Translations under genes and position numbers: made by a program
From: Aquimarina sp. BL5
Lineage (GTDB): Bacteria; Bacteroidota; Bacteroidia; Flavobacteriales; Flavobacteriaceae
Assembly (NCBI RefSeq): GCF_003443675.1
Contig: NZ_CP031963.1
Span: 806,001 to 870,000, forward strand
Length of the DNA stretch: 64,000 bases
Direction of reading: 5' to 3'
Notes under the pieces: model-generated
Seen by the model: only the letters and a program-made list of their open reading frames with translations
The model's database searches: none
Told to the model about the DNA's origin: nothing
Part shown: piece by piece, positions 35,837 to 44,351 of the stretch
How the letters are laid out: every line of letters begins with the position of its first letter
Numbering within the stretch: the first letter of the stretch is position 1

Positions 35837-36759
35837 TATATGATAGGTATATAAAAGTCTACGATACAAATATTCTCCGGATGCTTTCTAAAATCATTAT
35901 GGTAAATTTCGAAAGGTTTTTCTTCTGACTTACTATATCCTTTTTCACTCATCCAAACAAAGAGACTACTCCAGGCTTTTTCAAAATTATCAGGAGTAAT
36001 TTCGAAATGACCTATTATACTTTTACCTTTTCTAATAGACACAGGAGTAATTTCACCTTGAGAAATAACAGGTTTCTGTATTAACATACAAATACTCATT
36101 CTTACCTTATCAGGCGATGTTACTTTAAAACTATCATGAAAAACTCTTGCCATTTTTACATTTTCGTTTTCTAATATTCCTTTGGATTTTCCCCATCTTA
36201 GTAAGGTGTCAAAAGTTTGTTCCATGCCATTCACTCCAATTTGAGTAATACTTGCAAAATGTAATTCTGGTATTTCTGTAACCTCAATTTTTGCATTCAT
36301 TTTAATCCAGTTTATATGATTATTAATGTTACAAATGTATTTTTCAAAAATCAACTGTTCTTGTCCGATCTTGCTTTCGGTTTTACCAATCTTGCTAAAT
36401 TTACTTGGAAGTTGTTTTCTAAACTCTGTTGGACTAACTCCATAAAACTTTTTAAATGCTCTGGTAAATGAAGAATTACTATTAAAACCATATTGAAGCG
36501 ATAACTGACTTATGCTAACTTCTTTTTTATGTATTAAAACCAAAGCTATTTTTTCAATACGTCTTCTATTTATATATACATTAAGAGATTCCCCAATTAC
36601 CGCTTTAAAAATTCTGTGAAAATGATATGGAGAATACATAGCTCTATCAGAAATAATACCTAAAGATAAATCATCGTCTAAATGTTCATCAATATATTGC
36701 AATGCTAGGTTAATTCTGTGGATGTAGTCTTTATTTAACTCTTGTTCTCTTTGTTTCAT
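35836..36759 (-). CDS. AraC-family regulator with GyrI-like ligand domain
   Basis: 307 aa. Two helix-turn-helix motifs of the AraC DNA-binding domain are N-terminal (HRINLALQYIDEHLDDDLSLG, MYSPYHFHRIFKAVIGES, then YGFNSNSSFTRAFKKFYGVSPTEFR, residues about 15-115). A GyrI/BmrR-like small-molecule binding domain follows (about 150-307), ending FEIYHNDFRKHPENICIVDFYIPI. This Rob/SoxS-like order suggests response to a hydrophobic or cationic compound. It is divergent from the small peptide gene that begins 203 bp away, a possible target (inference). Confidence 0.9.
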   Translation of the reverse strand: MKQREQELNKDYIHRINLALQYIDEHLDDDLSLGIISDRAMYSPYHFHRIFKAVIGESLNVYINRRRIEKIALVLIHKKEVSISQLSLQYGFNSNSSFTRAFKKFYGVSPTEFRKQLPSKFSKIGKTESKIGQEQLIFEKYICNINNHINWIKMNAKIEVTEIPELHFASITQIGVNGMEQTFDTLLRWGKSKGILENENVKMARVFHDSFKVTSPDKVRMSICMLIQKPVISQGEITPVSIRKGKSIIGHFEITPDNFEKAWSSLFVWMSEKGYSKSEEKPFEIYHNDFRKHPENICIVDFYIPII

Positions 36760-36961
36760 TTTTTATAAACAAACTGTGATATTTTGACAATTTTAATCTT
36801 CTTAAGTACTACTATTACGCTCATATTTTTTTACAAAAACATAAATACGTCCTTGTAAAAATGTCATCCATCCACAAAATACAAACTAACATCCTTCTTC
36901 TTAGGTTTAGCAGGATTTAAATAAATAATTTACAATAACTTAATTCTTAAAACTATATATT

Positions 36962-37090
36962 ATGTTAGAAAATTTATTGAGATTAAAAAATCTTAAGGTC
37001 TTAGACAAACAACAACAATCAAGTGTAAAAGGATCCGGTATCTGTGCAGATCCAGAAATGCATTACATTCATTGTCATAAAAACGTTTAA
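36962..37090 (+). CDS. 42-aa putative double-glycine-leader peptide precursor
   Basis: Short ORF starting MLENLLRLKNLKVLDKQQQS and ending CHKNV. The N-terminal half is amphipathic with LKNLKVLDKQQQSSVKGSG, resembling the leaders of Bacteroidota bacteriocin-type and other natural-product precursors (L-x-K-x-L..KxxQ..I/V-x-G-G type) with GSG in place of GG. The C-terminal 16 residues are His-rich with two Cys (ICADPEMHYIHCHKNV). No export or maturation gene is nearby. It is followed by a hairpin-like inverted repeat. That it is a secreted or modified peptide is inference. Confidence 0.55.
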   Translation: MLENLLRLKNLKVLDKQQQSSVKGSGICADPEMHYIHCHKNV

Positions 37091-37104
37091 AACTTAAAAA
37101 AAGT

Positions 37105-37202
37105 AAAGAAGCTTGTTTGAATAATCAAACTATAATTTATCAATTTCAAGTTTATCAAAAAATCCAAAATTCTATTAGGAAAAATTTAAACAAGCTTCTT
37201 TT
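37105..37202. terminator. Long-armed inverted repeat after the peptide gene
   Basis: 14-bp perfect arms AAAGAAGCTTGTTT (37105-37118) and AAACAAGCTTCTTT (37188-37201) enclose 69 nt. It separates the peptide gene from the convergent GH31 gene; the loop is unusually long for a simple terminator. Confidence 0.55.
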
Positions 37203-37210
37203 ATGTAAAC

Positions 37211-39613
37211 TTATAATTGTATTTCTACCTTCTCTATAACCGCAGAATTCCAGTCTAATTCTATAGACAAGGTATTTTCTTTTTCATTCCAATTCACTTC
37301 AATGGTTTTGTTTCCAACCGTAACAGATTTCGGAGTTGTTTCAATATTATGCACAAGTAGTGAAATCTTACGAGCTGTTTTGGCATAGTCACTACCTGTA
37401 TTTGTTTTAAAATCAATAGACAATTTATTATCAATATTCTTACTTTCAAAATTTAGTATTTCATACTTACCTTTTTCATAAGCATTTGGTGTTTTACCAT
37501 CATCATCGTATAATTTCCCTAAACTGTTTTCAACCTTTACGTCGTGATAGTAATGTAAGATTAATTCTTTTGTGTTATACGCTTCAGTGTTTTGGATTGT
37601 TCTAACCATAGGAACAAATGCTCCTCCTTTTACAAATACAGGAATATGATCTTCTGCAGTTTCTACGGTAATATATCTTCCTCCCTCATATTTTTGACCA
37701 CTAAAGAAATCATACCAATTAGCACCTTTAGGAAAGTATACATCTTTTGATGCTACTCCAGATTTTACAATTGGAGACACCAAGAAATTATCACCCCATA
37801 AATAGGTATTAGATACTGTTCGTAATTCTTTGGTATCAGCATCTTCAAAAAACAGTGGCCTCATTAATGGAATACCAGTTTGATTATTTTCAAAAGCCAA
37901 CGTATAATTATATGGAAGCATCTGATATCTAAGTTCTATACTCTTTTTAGCAAGAGCTTTTGTTTTCTTGTCATGAAAAACAGGTTCTGGAGCGATATGT
38001 TCTTGTGCATGTGGTCTATAGATAGGTTGAAAAACTCCATACTGTAACCAACGTGTATATAACTCTGCATCAAACTTTTCTCCTCCTGCGAATCCACCAA
38101 GATCGGAATGCATATACGCCAATCCTTGTATGGACATAGATAATGCGATTTCTGTTTGTGGTTGTAATCCACCCCAACTTCTATTCACATCACCTGACCA
38201 AGGAATCATCCCGAATCGTTGTGATCCGGAATATCCAGCTCTCATTAATATAAATGGACGCTGCTCCGGGAAATCTTTTTCATATCCTTTTTGAACCAAT
38301 CTTGCCCAATCATGTCCATAGATATTATGTACTTCATCAGCGGATCCCGTAGCATGTAACAATGCAGAGGGATGTACTTCTGGCTCTCCAAGATCTCCCC
38401 ACCATCCAGACACTCCATATTCCTGCGTATATGTTTTATAGATATTCCAAAACCAGTCTTTACCTTTTTGATCATAAATATCAATGATTCCCGTATTACC
38501 AAAATAGAAATCAAATCTAAAAGGATTACCTAAGGAATCTTTTCCAAGTACTTTCTCTGCTACTGCTTCTTCCCATTTTTTTGATGTTGATAAAACAAAA
38601 GGTTCTGTTATCAATACGGTTTTTACTCCTTGGTCTTTAAAATCATTGATCATTTGTTTTGGATTAGGGAATGAATCTTTAAGAAACTCGAAGTTCCCCA
38701 TATGTCCTTTCATCTCTTTTCCGAACCAATAAATATCTAGGATTACAGCGTCTAATGGAATAGAATCACTTTTAAACTTAGCAATTGTCTCTTTGGTCTC
38801 TTTTTCTGAATGATATCCAAAACGACTAGCAAAGTTACCAAAAGCCCATCTAGGAGGTAATGGCTGTTTACCTGTTAAATCCGTATACTGATCCATCAAA
38901 TCTTTCCAATCTTCACCGGCTACAACTTGGTATGTCTTTCTACCTTTAATTGTCTCGTAACTAAGTGTATTATCCTTTTTACTATCAATATCCAGAAATC
39001 CAATAGGCGCATTATCAAAATGAACTGCATAGGTCTTAGAAGATAATACTAACGGCATTGTATAATTCATAAGCTCAGAACGAGTTTCGTATCCATAATG
39101 TGCTTTATTATATAATTGTAATCGATTTCCTCTTCTATTCATTCCTACTACCCTTGCTCCTGCTCCATAAATAACTTCTTCTTTATCCAAGTTAAAATTC
39201 AAGATTTCTGTAGAATCGGTTTTGACATACCCCAACTTTTCAGAAATTAACTCCTTATCCTTATAGGAGTAGGATATATGAAAAGGTTCTTTGGTTATAC
39301 GAACTTGAATTCCATCAGAACCATATATGATCATTTTATCAGTTTCTGATAACTGTGATACTATTCCTTTTTCTAACACCACTGCGTGTGATTCTGGATT
39401 AAAAGTTTCTCCTGTAGGAATAAAAGAAGTTTCTATAATCTTATCAGAATATAATTTGATTATGTATTTACCATTATCCTTCGTAATCTCTATAAACCTA
39501 TCTTCTTGGTAACTATCAATATTAGTAATAAAATCACTTGTAGTTGTTTTGCAGGAAAGCATAAAAAAAGTAAGCGTTCCGAAAAACAAAAAGGAAAAAA
39601 AACTTGATCTCAT
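37211..39613 (-). CDS. Glycoside hydrolase family 31 lipoprotein
   Basis: 800 aa. SPII signal with lipobox FFMLSC (Cys21). N-terminal beta-sandwich to about 245, then the GH31 TIM barrel. Catalytic nucleophile Asp406 lies in GWWGDLGEPE and the acid/base Asp475 in MIPWSGDVNRSW. The C-terminal part (from about 640) includes a beta-sandwich of the DUF5110 type (DDDGKTPNAYEKGKY). GH31 enzymes cleave alpha-glucosides, alpha-xylosides and related bonds, and the precise specificity cannot be read here. Probably at the outer membrane or in the periplasm. Confidence 0.93.
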   Translation of the reverse strand: MRSSFFSFLFFGTLTFFMLSCKTTTSDFITNIDSYQEDRFIEITKDNGKYIIKLYSDKIIETSFIPTGETFNPESHAVVLEKGIVSQLSETDKMIIYGSDGIQVRITKEPFHISYSYKDKELISEKLGYVKTDSTEILNFNLDKEEVIYGAGARVVGMNRRGNRLQLYNKAHYGYETRSELMNYTMPLVLSSKTYAVHFDNAPIGFLDIDSKKDNTLSYETIKGRKTYQVVAGEDWKDLMDQYTDLTGKQPLPPRWAFGNFASRFGYHSEKETKETIAKFKSDSIPLDAVILDIYWFGKEMKGHMGNFEFLKDSFPNPKQMINDFKDQGVKTVLITEPFVLSTSKKWEEAVAEKVLGKDSLGNPFRFDFYFGNTGIIDIYDQKGKDWFWNIYKTYTQEYGVSGWWGDLGEPEVHPSALLHATGSADEVHNIYGHDWARLVQKGYEKDFPEQRPFILMRAGYSGSQRFGMIPWSGDVNRSWGGLQPQTEIALSMSIQGLAYMHSDLGGFAGGEKFDAELYTRWLQYGVFQPIYRPHAQEHIAPEPVFHDKKTKALAKKSIELRYQMLPYNYTLAFENNQTGIPLMRPLFFEDADTKELRTVSNTYLWGDNFLVSPIVKSGVASKDVYFPKGANWYDFFSGQKYEGGRYITVETAEDHIPVFVKGGAFVPMVRTIQNTEAYNTKELILHYYHDVKVENSLGKLYDDDGKTPNAYEKGKYEILNFESKNIDNKLSIDFKTNTGSDYAKTARKISLLVHNIETTPKSVTVGNKTIEVNWNEKENTLSIELDWNSAVIEKVEIQL

Positions 39614-39943
39614 ATGTAATGGATGTTTCTGATTTAGATAAGAATCAAATATACTAGAATCCCTTTAGAATAAGGATATAACAATAAACAGCAATACCGA
39701 ATTATTGAATTTTCAGTTAAATCGAAGAAACGTAAGAAAAATCACAACAGTTCACTACAACGATTTCGTTTGTATGTAGACTTCATTTTTTTCCATAAGT
39801 AATACAATTCATACAGCAGTTACAGTAACATAAAACACCTAACCTTATCCTAATAATTTATTGAGATAGACTAAACGTTTTGGTAATACCGAAGCTATAC
39901 TTTTAGGGTATCAATAACCAATTTAATCTTAATCAATTTACAC
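39614..39943. other. 330-bp divergent control region
   Basis: Between GH31 and the phytase/GDPD gene. It holds TATATTTG on the minus strand (39646-39653), a -7 match 32 bp upstream of the GH31 ATG, and two CG-centred words: AACGA-TT-TCGTT (39759-39770) and AAACGTTT (39873-39880). The latter recall LacI-type half-sites but are imperfect. No ORF seen. Confidence 0.4.
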
Positions 39944-42808
39944 ATGAAAAATCATTCTTACTCTTTGTCGAGTGAATACAGAAAATTAGTACGTTTTTCT
40001 GTATGTTTAAGCCTGTTTTTTTCTTTTTCAGCTTTGGCACAAACGCAGAAAAACAAAACAGAGCTACAATTTGATCTACCGAAGGATAACTATTATGGTC
40101 AGGAAATCTACGCAAAAGGTAAAGGGAAATCTTTTAGGGGTTTTGGAGATATATTATTTTCCAGGGCCGTATTAAAAGCTCCAAGTTTTTCTGAGGGACC
40201 TACTTCAGGCCTTTTTATTGGTAGTGAACCAATCAATGAACAAGAACTTCCCTTTACTAACAAACAACCTATTCAAGGATTCTCTGCCATATTGAATAAT
40301 ATGGATGGAACCTTTATTGCCATGTCTGATAATGGTTTCGGGAGTATTGAAAATTCTTCGGATTACAACTTACGTTTGTATAAAATAAAACCTAGATTCG
40401 AAACCATTTTTAGAAGAGGTAAAGGAGATATTCAGGTACTGGAATATATCGAATTAAAAGATCCTAATGGATTAATCCCATTTGCAATTACCAATCACTT
40501 CAGTCAAAATAGAATATTAACAGGTGCTGATTTTGACATAGAGTCTATCCAAAGAACAAATAATGGTGATTATTGGATTGGAGATGAGTTTGGTCCTTTC
40601 TTATTACATTTTGATAAAAATGGAGTTTTGTTAGACCCACCTTATGCGTTACCCGATCTAGATAATCCTGGTAAAGAATTACGATCTCCACAAAATCCAT
40701 TTAGTGAAGAAGCAAGTGCTATAAGAGTTATGAATGCAATGAGAGCACACGCACAGGCTAATGGCAGTAAACCTCCAGTGATGTCTCCTTGGTTTGTTAT
40801 GCTAGATGACAATGATGAAACTACCGTAGTAGGAAGTAGATCAACATCTGCTAATGGTCTAACGGAAGCTTCAAGTGAATTATTTAATGTTTCCTCATTA
40901 AATCGAGCTGGCCATCCGGTAGTTGTATATACAGTAAATGATACTTCAAACATGGATCGTTTATTGGATTTAGGTTTACAAGGGATTATATCTGATCGTC
41001 CAGATCTTTTATTAGCTGCTGTACAAAACTTTGATAAAGATGAAGATGGACGTGCTGATTATATGGACGCAAACGGTTTAATCGATGTAAACCTTTTTGA
41101 TGCGCAAGGACATCGTGGTGCTCGAAATTTACGTCCAGAAAACACCTTACCATCTATGGAAGCGGCCTTAGATTACTTAATGCCTACACTAGAAACAGAT
41201 TGTGGAATTACTTTAGACGGAATCCCGGTATTAGATCATGATCCACATATAGAAGCAGCTAAAACCAGAAAAGCAGATGGTACTCCATACCAATTGGAAG
41301 ATGAAGTATTCGTAAAAGATCTTACATTATCTACTATTCAAAACACTTTCATCGCGGATAAAATATTGACAGGAAGACCAGCACAAACTAATGATCTCTC
41401 ATTATCTCCTGTATCTGTAGCTTTTTCTGGCGAAAAAGGTTTTATCGATCCTTACATCATGCCATCGCTACAGCAATTATTTGATTTTGTAGAGTTTTAT
41501 GTCAGTTATTATAAAAATGGCGAAGGATCTACTCATCCAGAAGCGACAAAACGTTGGATGAATGCTTCTAAAGTTCGTTTCAATATAGAGACTAAAATAA
41601 ACCCAAGAACAGATCTTGACGATCGTGGAGATATATTTGCCGAGAGAACATTTGGTCCTGAAACATTTACTAAAGCAATTGCAGATATTATCGTTGCTAA
41701 TGAATTAACAGATCGTGCAGATATACAAAGTTTTGATTTTAGAACATTACTACTTACACAGGAACAATATCCAGAAATTAGAACCGTATGTTTATTTGGT
41801 GATTTTCCTAAAATTGGGGACGCGGGTGACGGCACGAACTTACAAGATCAAAATGGAGAAAACACTCCCTGGTTGGCAGGAATGTACTGGCCATATAGAG
41901 TTACAAAATTCGACACTCCATTTAATGTGAAACAAAGTGGCGGTTTTGAAGGAATGGCTTTAACTACAGATAATACTAAATTATTACCATTGTTAGAAAA
42001 ACCTCTAGAAGGTAGTGAAAACAATAACTTATTAATTCACGAATTTAATTTAGCGAGTAAATCCTATACTAATAAAAGGTATGAGTACCCACTTAACGAA
42101 AGAGCATCTGCAATTGGTGATTTCATAATGTTTAGTGGAGAAAGAGGGTTAATCATAGAACGTGATGGATCCCAAGGTGATCTTGAAGGATTCAAAGCTG
42201 TTTATGAAATAGAATTAGATAAAGATTCTACTATGCTACAAAAACGATTAAATGTAGATTTATTAAAAATTAAGGATCTAAGAAGAATTTCGGAACCTGG
42301 CTTACCTGGAGACATAGGAATCGGTAGAGATTTTGCATTTCCTTTTGTGACTATAGAAAGTGTTGTAGTATTTAATCCTTTTCTAATAGGTGTTTTAAAT
42401 GATAATAACTATCCGTTTAGTGTGGGTCGGCACGTTGGTGAAGGATTACCTGATGATAATGAGTTTATACTTATTTGGTTAGACCAACGATTGGGATTAC
42501 CTTGGAATACCAATAGCAATAGCGCTTTAAGACTCCAGGATAATGATTTTAAAACCTATCCTAATACATTTACAGATCAAGTTACTTTCTCTACCACGAA
42601 TAAAAATGTAAACTCTATAGGAATTGATATATTCGATATAGCAGGAAATTTAATAAAAAGAGAGCATTTTTCGAATACTGATACGAAGGGTTTTCAATAT
42701 ACTTGGAATGGCCAAACAGACGATGGTACTGAAGTAGCTACTGGGGTTTACATCGCAATCATTGAAGCTGATGGAGAATTCATTAAGAAAAAACTGGTAA
42801 AAAAATAA
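39944..42808 (+). CDS. Secreted esterase-like phytase with inserted GDPD domain
   Basis: 954 aa with a signal peptide (about 32 residues, ending SALAQ). Residues about 60-250 match the first part of the esterase-like-phytase domain (FSAILNNMDGTFIAMSDNGFG, GDYWIGDEFGPFLLHFD). Residues about 322-360 look like the end of a glycerophosphodiesterase (GHPVVVYTVNDTSNM, GIISDRPDLL), yet the GDPD start, GHRGARNLRPENT (His390) with ETD and DHD, lies after it. The phytase-like fold resumes near 655 (GGFEGMALTTDNT). Residues about 870-954 form a FlgD-like/T9SS-type C-terminus. Likely takes phosphate from organic phosphoesters outside the cell. Confidence 0.82.
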   Translation: MKNHSYSLSSEYRKLVRFSVCLSLFFSFSALAQTQKNKTELQFDLPKDNYYGQEIYAKGKGKSFRGFGDILFSRAVLKAPSFSEGPTSGLFIGSEPINEQELPFTNKQPIQGFSAILNNMDGTFIAMSDNGFGSIENSSDYNLRLYKIKPRFETIFRRGKGDIQVLEYIELKDPNGLIPFAITNHFSQNRILTGADFDIESIQRTNNGDYWIGDEFGPFLLHFDKNGVLLDPPYALPDLDNPGKELRSPQNPFSEEASAIRVMNAMRAHAQANGSKPPVMSPWFVMLDDNDETTVVGSRSTSANGLTEASSELFNVSSLNRAGHPVVVYTVNDTSNMDRLLDLGLQGIISDRPDLLLAAVQNFDKDEDGRADYMDANGLIDVNLFDAQGHRGARNLRPENTLPSMEAALDYLMPTLETDCGITLDGIPVLDHDPHIEAAKTRKADGTPYQLEDEVFVKDLTLSTIQNTFIADKILTGRPAQTNDLSLSPVSVAFSGEKGFIDPYIMPSLQQLFDFVEFYVSYYKNGEGSTHPEATKRWMNASKVRFNIETKINPRTDLDDRGDIFAERTFGPETFTKAIADIIVANELTDRADIQSFDFRTLLLTQEQYPEIRTVCLFGDFPKIGDAGDGTNLQDQNGENTPWLAGMYWPYRVTKFDTPFNVKQSGGFEGMALTTDNTKLLPLLEKPLEGSENNNLLIHEFNLASKSYTNKRYEYPLNERASAIGDFIMFSGERGLIIERDGSQGDLEGFKAVYEIELDKDSTMLQKRLNVDLLKIKDLRRISEPGLPGDIGIGRDFAFPFVTIESVVVFNPFLIGVLNDNNYPFSVGRHVGEGLPDDNEFILIWLDQRLGLPWNTNSNSALRLQDNDFKTYPNTFTDQVTFSTTNKNVNSIGIDIFDIAGNLIKREHFSNTDTKGFQYTWNGQTDDGTEVATGVYIAIIEADGEFIKKKLVKK

Positions 42809-42844
42809 AGCCAGAAATTAACCAACTTTCTATCAATAAAAACC

Positions 42845-42880
42845 AAAAAAAAGACCTGCTAAAATAAGCAGGTCTTTTCA
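42845..42880 (+). terminator. Terminator after the phytase/GDPD gene
   Basis: 12-bp perfect stem AAAAGACCTGCT / AGCAGGTCTTTT with a 6-nt loop. Confidence 0.9.
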
Positions 42881-42897
42881 TATATTTTCGATGTATA

Positions 42898-43416
42898 TTA
42901 GTTTCTAGGATACAAAAATGATTTTTCGACCTCAAAATCGACTACTCCGTCTTTTCTAACATCATAAATAATAAATAACTGTCCCCAATAAACACCATCA
43001 GTAAAATCTGCTATTATCCATTTATGATTTAATAACCGAACCTTATTGATAGCCATATTTCCTTCCATTCCAACAAAAGGAACAATTGGATTATCTGTAC
43101 CTGCTTTATTCTGACTTACTATCTGATCACTGATTGTTAATTCTAATTTTTTAGCATCATACCCTTGTTCTTCAAAATAACTGATCGCTTCCTCATCACT
43201 GTCTAATGAAAAATAAGTGAGATCCAATATTTTTTCAATTAATGAATCCTTTTCTAAATCTTTAGATTTTAATTCTTCTTCCTTCTCCCCTATTTTTTTT
43301 ACTAAATTTTCAATCTTACCATCATAAGATTCCTTTGCCTTTTTAGCATTCATAAACTGAAACAATATGAACAACACTGAAAAAATAAATAAGTATAAAA
43401 ATATTCTACTTCGCAT
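42898..43416 (-). CDS. Single-pass membrane protein with coiled coil, unknown
   Basis: 172 aa. One transmembrane segment (about residues 4-22), a charged coiled coil (about 25-65), then a soluble domain ending in WGQLFIIYDVRKDGVVDFEVEKS. Its first codon lies one base after the stop of the MBL-fold gene, so the two are surely cotranscribed. I recall similar proteins as hypothetical in this family. No function. Confidence 0.75.
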   Translation of the reverse strand: MRSRIFLYLFIFSVLFILFQFMNAKKAKESYDGKIENLVKKIGEKEEELKSKDLEKDSLIEKILDLTYFSLDSDEEAISYFEEQGYDAKKLELTISDQIVSQNKAGTDNPIVPFVGMEGNMAINKVRLLNHKWIIADFTDGVYWGQLFIIYDVRKDGVVDFEVEKSFLYPRN

Positions 43417-43417
43417 A

Positions 43418-44179
43418 TTAAATTGTAATTTTTAGATTATCGTAGGCAATAAAAACGTTTTTTGGTAATTGTTGTTGTACTTCTTTATGAAATCCTAACA
43501 TATGACTAATATGCGTCAGATAGGCTTTTTGTGGTTTAATTTCATCGATAAACTCTAATGCTTCTTCCAGATTAAAATGAGAATGATGTGGTTCTATTCT
43601 CAACGCACTCACCACTAACACCTTAATTCCTTCTAATTTTTTTCTCTCTTCTTTTTCAACTGTTTTTACATCCGTCAAGTATGCAAAATCCTCGAATCGG
43701 AATCCAAAAACTTGTAATCGATTATGCATTAGATTTATCGGAATCACATCCAGGTTGCCCAGTGCAAATGGTTGGTTAGTTAGTTCATTTTCTATAACAC
43801 TGGGTGCTCCCGGATATTTATTCTCTGATGAAAATATATAATTAAATCTTGCTCTTAAAGATTCTAATACTCTTTTATGTGCAAATACGGGAATATCTCC
43901 TTGTCTGAAGAAAAATGGTCTTATGTCATCCATTCCCATGGTATGATCTGCGTGTTCGTGGGTAAAAACAATACCATCGATCCTGTCTATATTATTTGCC
44001 AACATTTGTTGTCTAAAATCTGGTCCACAATCGATTATATATTGATATTCATCCCAAGCAACCATTACTGATACTCGTAATCTCTTATCCTTTGGATCTT
44101 TACTTAAACATACAGGATGTGTACTTCCTATTATCGGAATTCCTTGTGATGTTCCTGTACCAAGAAATGTAATCTCCAT
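43418..44179 (-). CDS. MBL-fold metallo-hydrolase (PhnP/RNase Z-like)
   Basis: 253 aa. GTGTSQGIPIIGSTHPVC at the N-terminus and VFTHEHADHTMGMDD (about residue 72) give the HxHxDH zinc set; YLTHISHML near the C-terminus supplies the last His. The opening is typical of the PhnP-like phosphodiesterase group, but there are no phosphonate genes around. Operon with the coiled-coil membrane protein. Confidence 0.9.
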   Translation of the reverse strand: MEITFLGTGTSQGIPIIGSTHPVCLSKDPKDKRLRVSVMVAWDEYQYIIDCGPDFRQQMLANNIDRIDGIVFTHEHADHTMGMDDIRPFFFRQGDIPVFAHKRVLESLRARFNYIFSSENKYPGAPSVIENELTNQPFALGNLDVIPINLMHNRLQVFGFRFEDFAYLTDVKTVEKEERKKLEGIKVLVVSALRIEPHHSHFNLEEALEFIDEIKPQKAYLTHISHMLGFHKEVQQQLPKNVFIAYDNLKITI

Positions 44180-44197
44180 ATCTTAATTAAGTGAAAG

Positions 44198-44225
44198 CAA
44201 ATGTAATTATAATTTTTTTGCTCAA
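44198..44225 (-). promoter_or_regulatory. Promoter of the MBL-fold operon
   Basis: On the minus strand TTG (44223-44225), 17-bp spacer and TACATTTG (44198-44205), an exact -33/-7 pair 18 bp upstream of the ATG. Confidence 0.55.
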
Positions 44226-44351
44226 AAAGTAATTCATTTCTACGCTGTATTATTTATACCTATTATAAAATGCGAAAATTTGCAGCTAGTTTTTTTTAAT
44301 AATACTTAATGTATTAGTAACTTTACATAAACAAAAAAAGCCCTTTTCGCT

